From: Antilocapra americana
Taxonomy: Eukaryota > Chordata > Mammalia > Artiodactyla > Antilocapridae
DNA length: 64,000 nt
Assembly: GCA_007570785.1 (NCBI GenBank)
Contig: ML662476.1
Span: forward strand, 62,001-126,000
Reading direction: 5' to 3'
Position 1 is the first letter of the stretch. Every line of letters begins with the position of its first letter. The position numbers were made by a program, and so were the translations under genes. Positions 58,550-64,000 of this stretch are shown here, one piece after another. Under the pieces are notes generated by a model. That model saw only the letters and a program-made list of their open reading frames with translations. It made no database searches and was not told where the DNA came from.

Positions 58550-60539
58550 CCTAGCCTTGGAAATCTGAAAGGTGATTTATTTCCTTTCTATTATCTTTAT
58601 TGTCTAGCTGAGGGGTTGACCAGATAGAAGGCCTTAGTAAGTGCTTTACAGCCTCAGTCACTGAACCCAGTTATGCTGTTGTCATGTGGGCACCACAGAC
58701 AATATGCAGGGAATAGATTTGGCTGTTATTTCTTAACAAGACTTCATTTACAAACACTGGCTGCAGTTAGCTGGCCCCAGGTCTATACTTGTAATACATA
58801 AAAGGTAAATTTATTGTGTCACTTTGACTTTTCTTTCTGTCCATAACCATGTGTGGTCATCAGCCAGTTGTATAATAAAATACTGATATATAATAAACAC
58901 TGAATTACTTTCCTGAAAAATACAGATCCTCTCCCTATGCTGTGTTGCTCACTGTCCAAGGGGCTGCCAGGTGGGCAGGTACAGTGGCACAGTGTTTTAT
59001 AGGACAGAGAATTGAGTGGTCGGTGTGACTGGAGCGTAGTGTCCAGTGTGAGGGGCAGGTGTGGGTCAGGCATCTGAAAAGAGTGTGGTTGGTACCCAGA
59101 GCAGTTGATAGAGTCTTCTGATACATGGATTTAGGAATTGGAACTCAATCCCAAGAATAGTGGGGAACCACTCAGGGGGGGCGGTTCGGCAGAGGAGAGA
59201 GCATTCCAGGTGTTGTTCTATGGGTCGACTTGGAGGCCGGAAGACTCTGAGGAAGGTAGTGTGGAAATCCAGGCGTGTGGAGGTGCTGTCCTTAGCTATG
59301 GAAGCAGTGCTGGGGACGCTGCAGGGGCAGATGATACTGGTAGACTAGTGATGCTCAAATGTGAGCAGGCATTGGAATCACCTGGAGGACTTGTGAGCAT
59401 AACTGTTGTTCCATTTAGGTGTGATGGAATTTGAGGATAATATACTGAAAGATACTCAAAAGTAATTGATCATTTGTGCCTAGGGGTCAGGAGACAGTGC
59501 CTGCGGGAGAGAGATGGACAGATGATTGCACAGATGATCCCTGAAGCTGTTAGGCATGGGAGAGTGCCCACAGGATGAGAGTCAAGCAGGGCCTGACATG
59601 CAGATGAACGTTTATGCAATGGGCAGGGTAAAGCTGCAAGGGACAGTGAAGAGCAGTTAGAGAGGTGGGGCAGGAGAGACAGATACAAGACGGGTGGAGG
59701 AGTGAGTGATACCAAACAGTGCTAGGAGGTCAAGGAAGAATGGGACTGAAAAGCAGTCACTGAAATGCCAAAGCTGTTGTTAGTAACCTTGCAGACATAG
59801 AGAGCAGTCTGGCTTGGATGTATGTGTGTTTTGAGGGGGAATGCTGCCCGGTCTCCTCATGCTGAAGCTGGATGAAGGGTAAGGGCGAGCTGGGGAGACG
59901 GGAAGGGCTCAGCGCAGGAGTGTGATGAGCACCAGAGACCTTGTGTCAAGATTATTATGGGAGGGGAAGGAGAAATACCTTTTTTAAAAAAGCTTGGGTG
60001 TGTTTAGAGCATGTGCAGATGCTGGCAGGAGGGACCCTCTAGAGAAGGGGAATTGATGGATGAGTGTGGTCCTGAGAGTGTCAGAGGGATAGATGTGTAG
60101 CTCAGCTCAGGATTGGCCTGGGACGCAAGTAGTAACTCCGCTGTGTGAAAAGAGACCGGGAAAGGGGGATGCAGTGCAGGTGGGCTTTCTCTACAGGTGG
60201 CTCAGGGGGAGGTGAGGGAGTGCTGGCAGCGTCAGTGTTTGGTGCGCGCTAGGAGACTTTGACCTCTGCCCTGAGTGAGTAGGGGTGTGTAAGGCCACAT
60301 GTTTGACAATAGTGTGGACATGTTTCATGTGGATGTGCAGAACCTTCACTGAGGAGTGGTGGGAGGGAAAGGGGTGCTTCTGGAGGCTGGTGGGGGTGCA
60401 GGGTGGGATAATGTTGACTCCGCCCCAGTACTGGGTGCAGCAAAGGCGAAACAGCACACACCTCTCTGGCTGGTGCTTCACGGGATGCGTGGCACATCTG
60501 AAGGTCAGTGAGGGTGGGAGTTGGGATGGAGTTGACAGG
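58550..60539 (+). other. intron sequence, possibly old mammalian repeat in part
   Basis: 59130-60180 is AG-rich (AGCATTCCAGGTGTTGTTCT; GGTAGTGTGGAAATCCAGGC) and resembles the ancient mammal-wide element seen at 32 kb. No gene call is supported. Confidence 0.4.
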
Positions 60540-60660
60540 TGAGGTCACTCGAGCTCAGAGAGGAGGAGTGACTGACCTGCGGCTGGAGTACTTTGGGCAG
60601 CCAGGACTCTGTCTCCCGACAGTCAGGTCAGTTGCTTCTCTCCACACCTCCCTGCCTTCG
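60540..60660 (-). mobile_element. MIR/L2-like relic, - strand
   Basis: GAGGTCACTCGAGCTCAGAG and CAGCCAGGACTCTGTCTCCC resemble the antisense 'AGAGGTTAAGTGACTTGCCC... AGCCAGGACTCGAACCC' core. Diverged. Confidence 0.5.
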
Positions 60661-61730
60661 TGAGTACAAGAAGAACTTCTGACTGAAACAGATTGTCAGT
60701 TTACCTGTGTTCTTGGTGGTTAATAGTCCCAGCACATTCATTAATGAGGTTGGATGTGAGTGTTTTCTTTAACACAGTAATCCTGTGACTTCTGTGAACA
60801 TTCTGTAAAGAATCTTGGACATTTTTTAAGCTGTTTGAGAAAGATGTTGGGGATCCTTGTAGTAAATACTAGGGATTTAAAGATCAAAGACAGCCTAGGA
60901 AGAGTGGAGCAAGTATTGGTAGCCTGAGAAATCTGTGTGAACAATAAGGACCCCAAGATGTATTTTAAATCCTGCCCTCAGAGGAGGACTTTAAAAATGA
61001 CAATTTTTCCATGATGTTTCACATAAAAATGTTGGTGTCACCAGTTCACCTGGAACAGTCCCCTGAAAGAAGGCCGGTTTTGATCAGAGACTGAAGGGAA
61101 GGGCTAAGGGTGCTGCTTGGAAGTGTGTTGGCATGTCCGGATACCTGTGAGTTTAGAGAGACCACACTTGAGCCTGCAGGTAGGAGTAAGGTGCTTGGGT
61201 GCCATCACCGTTGTTTTCAAAGGCCAAACTTCGTGAGGCACCAGGTGGTCCGTATTGAAGGTTTTACTGATCCTGCCAGGGGCATGAGAATAGGCTAGCC
61301 TTGAAAGCAAAGTCAAAATATAACTGAAATTAAGGGTTGGCGTGAATGGGATCTGAAAGTGGCCTCATTTCATAGTAAATATTGGGTGTGTGCTGTCTGT
61401 GTATCTATAGAAGGTGGACGGGGAAGAGGACAGTCAGACACGTGGAGTCCTCGGGTCACAGGGCACAGCGGAGAAAGCTTTCTTTCTAGTTTTCTATGAC
61501 AAATGCAGCCAGTATTTATTAAAATGGGAGGGGAGCTTCAGATCAAATAGATGGCAGCAGAAGCCAAGGCAAGATCCGGGAGAAATCCTGCACGACTTAG
61601 CTTAGATGCCAGTCTTGACTTAACGCTTTGCAAACAGGAGCTGTTCGGGAGCCAGGCCCTGCGATTCCTGCACCTGGTGGCACAGGGTCTTTGGGGGCCC
61701 CGCTGGTGCGTCCACCACCCTCCTGCCCAG
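60661..61730 (+). other. intron sequence, no recognised element
   Basis: About 1.1 kb, with the exon-like segment following. No repeat family that I can name. Confidence 0.45.
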
Positions 61731-61796
61731 GTGTCAATTACGAACCTGAAATACAGCGGCCTGCGTATGCTGACTGATTTCGCCGTATTTGGGAAG
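61731..61796 (+). other. exon-like 66-base phase-0 segment in FMN2 intron (candidate cassette exon)
   Basis: The segment is preceded by CTCCTGCCCAG ending at 61730 and followed by GTATGTG at 61797, both plausible splice sites. It reads 22 codons without a stop (VSITNLKYSGLRMLTDFAVF, then GK), phase 0 at both ends. The preceding FMN2 exon ends in phase 0, so inclusion would keep the frame. I recognise no protein family. The frame is also open upstream from 61551, which weakens the case for a discrete exon. It could be chance or a remnant of another exon or retrocopy. Confidence 0.25.
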
Positions 61797-61954
61797 GTAT
61801 GTGCTGAAGTTTGCTATCCAACAAGAAACACGTTACTCCCGCAGAGGCTATATTGACTTGATGTAGAAGTCTGCCGATCTATTGGGTGCTCACTCGATAG
61901 TGCGGTCTCAGTTGGCAACTGCAGTGGACACGCCCTTTAAAGTGGCGTCACGGG

Positions 61955-62070
61955 GCCGTCCTGGTGGCCCAGTGGCTAGGGCTCTGCGCTCCCACTGCAG
62001 GGGGCCTGGGTTTGACCCCTGGTGAGGGAACTACGACCCACACACAGTGCAGCACGGCCCAAAAGAAGAA
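61955..62070 (+). mobile_element. CHR-type SINE 5' part, + strand
   Basis: GGGCCGTCCTGGTGGCCCAG head, CTCTGCGCTCCCACTGCAGG, GGCCTGGGTTTGACCCCTGG, then GCACGGCCCAAAAGAAGAA. The long body is missing. The tRNA-like head is clear, but this is not a tRNA gene. Confidence 0.82.
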
Positions 62071-62546
62071 TTGTATCCTGACAACACAGAAGTTTGAGAC
62101 TCACTGCGGGTACTGGCCCTGAGGGCCTACAGGTGGGCGAGGCTTTCCTCAGGGTGAGCAGGAAAGCATGGGAGGGGGGAGTAGGTCCACAGCAGAGGCA
62201 GGCGGAGTGAGTTCCCATGGTCTGGTGGGTTGCCCCAGTCCAGGCGTTAGGAATGAGGAGATTCAGGGAACTGGGGCTTATTTCTTGTTCTGGATGCCGT
62301 GAGACACATCCTGTAGCTGACCTGTGGCTTTGAGCATCGTGGTAACAAAACTAAGTTGTTTCCATACTTCAGCACTTCTCTGTTTTGCAGAATAAATAAA
62401 TACATAAGTACGCCAGCAGCACTTAAGGGGGAAACTGAAAGATAGGTCTCAGGTCCCCTATCTTTGTCATCAGGGAGCTTTTTTCCGTTTTTAAAAAAGT
62501 GTTTATTTTCACAGTGCCTCCCCCAAAGTAGACCTTGCTGGACAAG
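62071..62546 (+). other. intron sequence, no recognised element
   Basis: About 475 bases with an A-run and AAATAAATAAATA patch near 62395. Confidence 0.5.
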
Positions 62547-62757
62547 GGAAAGTGGAAGCGTTAGTCACTCAGTCGCGTCTGATTGTTTGTGACCCGTGAA
62601 CTGTAGCCCGCCAGGCGCCTCGGTCCATGGTATTCTCCAGGCAGAATTACTGGAGTGGGTTGTTATTCCCTTCTCCAGGGGATCTTCCCCAGGGATCAAA
62701 CCCAGATTTCCCGGGTTATAGGCAGATTCTTTACCATCTGAGCCACCAAGTAGGCCT
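62547..62757 (-). mobile_element. Bov-tA SINE, - strand
   Basis: GTGGAAGCGTTAGTCACTCA tail, GGTATTCTCCAGGCAGAATT, ACTGGAGTGGGTTGTTATTC and head TTACCATCTGAGCCACCAAG. Confidence 0.92.
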
Positions 62758-62859
62758 CAATGAATTACGTTTTTACAGCAACATCATTAACAGCAAAAAC
62801 CTATGAAAAGCAGCCAGCATGTTAAAGGGCCAAGCACTCTGCTAGTGTTTAACAGGGAT

Positions 62860-62995
62860 CTTTAAATTGATTAATTTAAGTTTAAACCATTTGTTTATTT
62901 AATCCTACTTCCATTTTGTGATGTGAAAACTGAAACTTAGCGTCACTTGGTCAGTCACATAGCTTTGTGAGCAGCAGGTGGAATCCAAACCCAGG
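62860..62995 (-). mobile_element. MIR relic, - strand
   Basis: TTTATTTAATCCTACTTCCA, GTGATGTGAAAACTGAAACT, GTCACATAGCTTTGTGAGCA and GGAATCCAAACCCAGGG follow the MIR antisense core order. Confidence 0.72.
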
Positions 62996-64000
62996 GAAGC
63001 TGACTCCACAGCTTGGGCCTTGTCTTCACCTCCCACAGCTGACCTGTTGCCAGAGCTGTTGATTCAGACACTGCTGCCCCTCAGACAGGCGGGGGCAAAG
63101 GCCTCCAGCCCCTGCCCCCTCCGCAGTAGAGCATCCTCCCGTAGGTTATGGGTGGCCATCAGCCTGCAGCCATGGTTCTCTGTGGAGCATGTGGTTCTGA
63201 AGTGTTTACTACTGAACAAAATCTACGTGTAAGGACCCGTACCATTCCAACCCGAGTTGTTCAAGGGTCAGCTTTCTCTCCAGAAACTCGGGCCTCGTTT
63301 CTCTTCCTTGTCATCACTCTGGTGCAGCTCACTAAGCCTCCTACTTGGCTTCCATGGTCCCCTTCTGCCCCTCAGCCCCTTCCCCACAGATGAGCGATCC
63401 CATCCCACCTGCTGAGGCTGCTCACCCTCACCTGAGGTGACACCAGAGCCCTCACGCACGCCTGCGGGGTCCCTCCAGTGACCTCCTGGCTGGGCTGCAG
63501 CCTCATCTGCTGCTCCTCTATGCCACATTGCTATGCTGCCCAGAGAGCTTCCTAAGGTTCTAACCTCGCCCCTGAGATTGACATCTGGAAACATCCCAAG
63601 ACTCTAACCTGGCCCCTGCTCAAACCTGGGTGGGCCTGAGGTTGACGTCTGGAAATAGGTTTTGATCAACTCTACTAAATGTGTTCTGTGAAAATTAGTT
63701 GCTGCTTCTCTGTGGAAGCTGCTGTTTGCCTTTTTCTCTTTAACTCCAAGGAGGGCCTGCCTTTGAATTCCCCTGAGGTTGAGCTCAGCTTATGAAGGCT
63801 GCAGGGCCAACACAAACTTAATGACCCAGCCTCCTTCCCAGATGGCTCATTAAGGCTTTGGGTCATTTTCTCTGTGTAATTGAGAAACTGCTCAGCTGAG
63901 AGAGATGAAGCTGGTCTCCAGGTGGTTGATGGAATCTTCAGTGTAGCTAATGCCATCTTGAATTCCTTACAGGAACTTTCTCTGTTCAATTCTTTCATTG
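62996..64000 (+). other. intron sequence, unassigned
   Basis: The section at 63540-63665 carries an imperfect direct repeat (TAACCTCGCCCCTG.../GACATCTGGAAA then TAACCTGGCCCCTG.../GACGTCTGGAAA). 63675-63998 reads as an open - strand frame of 107 codons without homology that I recognise; it may be an old LTR or other repeat. Confidence 0.4.

Noticed and set aside
61955..62070. tRNA gene
   Set aside because: The tRNA-like boxes belong to a CHR-type SINE head and the flanks fit a retroposon.

Overview
The window is ruminant, most likely bovid, nuclear DNA from inside a protein-coding gene. The main clue is the repeat content: BovB (RTE-type) LINE fragments, Bov-tA tRNA-derived SINEs, CHR-type artiodactyl SINEs and young ruminant L1 copies. 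I cannot tell cattle from sheep, goat or other bovids by eye. There is no bacterial or viral gene layout, no CRISPR array and no intact multi-gene system. Nearly all the short open reading frames are either chance frames or decayed LINE reading frames.

One host coding exon is recognisable, at 29584-29750 on the + strand. It encodes 55 full codons plus a split glycine codon, matches an internal exon of formin-2 (FMN2), probably exon 2, and has good splice sites on both sides. The rest is therefore FMN2 intron: 1-29583 upstream and 29751-64000 downstream. I did not find the next FMN2 exon. One phase-0, 66-base exon-like segment (61731-61796) is a weak cassette-exon candidate.

Layout: 1-1.8 kb is unassigned intron. 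1.8-8.6 kb holds a Bov-tA, two tail-to-tail BovB copies and a decayed L1 with its 5' UTR; an L1-5'UTR/Bov-tA chimera is inserted in that L1. 9.0-10.1 kb is an L1 with a 10-N assembly gap. 12.7-14.1 kb is a CHR SINE split by a solo ERV LTR. 14.2-29 kb is mixed intron with old L1, CHR, Bov-tA, BovB and DNA-transposon remnants, plus a roughly 200-bp inverted repeat (22.3/23.6 kb). 29.6 kb is the FMN2 exon. 32.7-34.3 kb is a twin-primed L1. 35.7-36.7 kb is a MaLR LTR split by an L1 that is itself split by a Bov-tA. 37.5-40.4 kb is a second twin-primed L1 with another L1 tail nested inside. 40.9-46.6 kb holds BovB fragments, one with a tiny inverted 5' end. 46.6-57.1 kb holds one older L1 and one apparently full-length L1 with two nested insertions. 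57-64 kb is intron with a same-site double SINE insertion, MIR-like relics and the exon-like segment.

The interest lies in retrotransposition mechanisms preserved as junctions and target-site duplications (TSDs): a template-switch chimera, three twin-priming inversions (two L1, one BovB), serial same-site SINE insertion and multi-layer nesting. Long L1 copies lie mostly antisense to FMN2, as expected for tolerated intronic insertions. Family names are assigned by eye from sequence motifs, without any database search.
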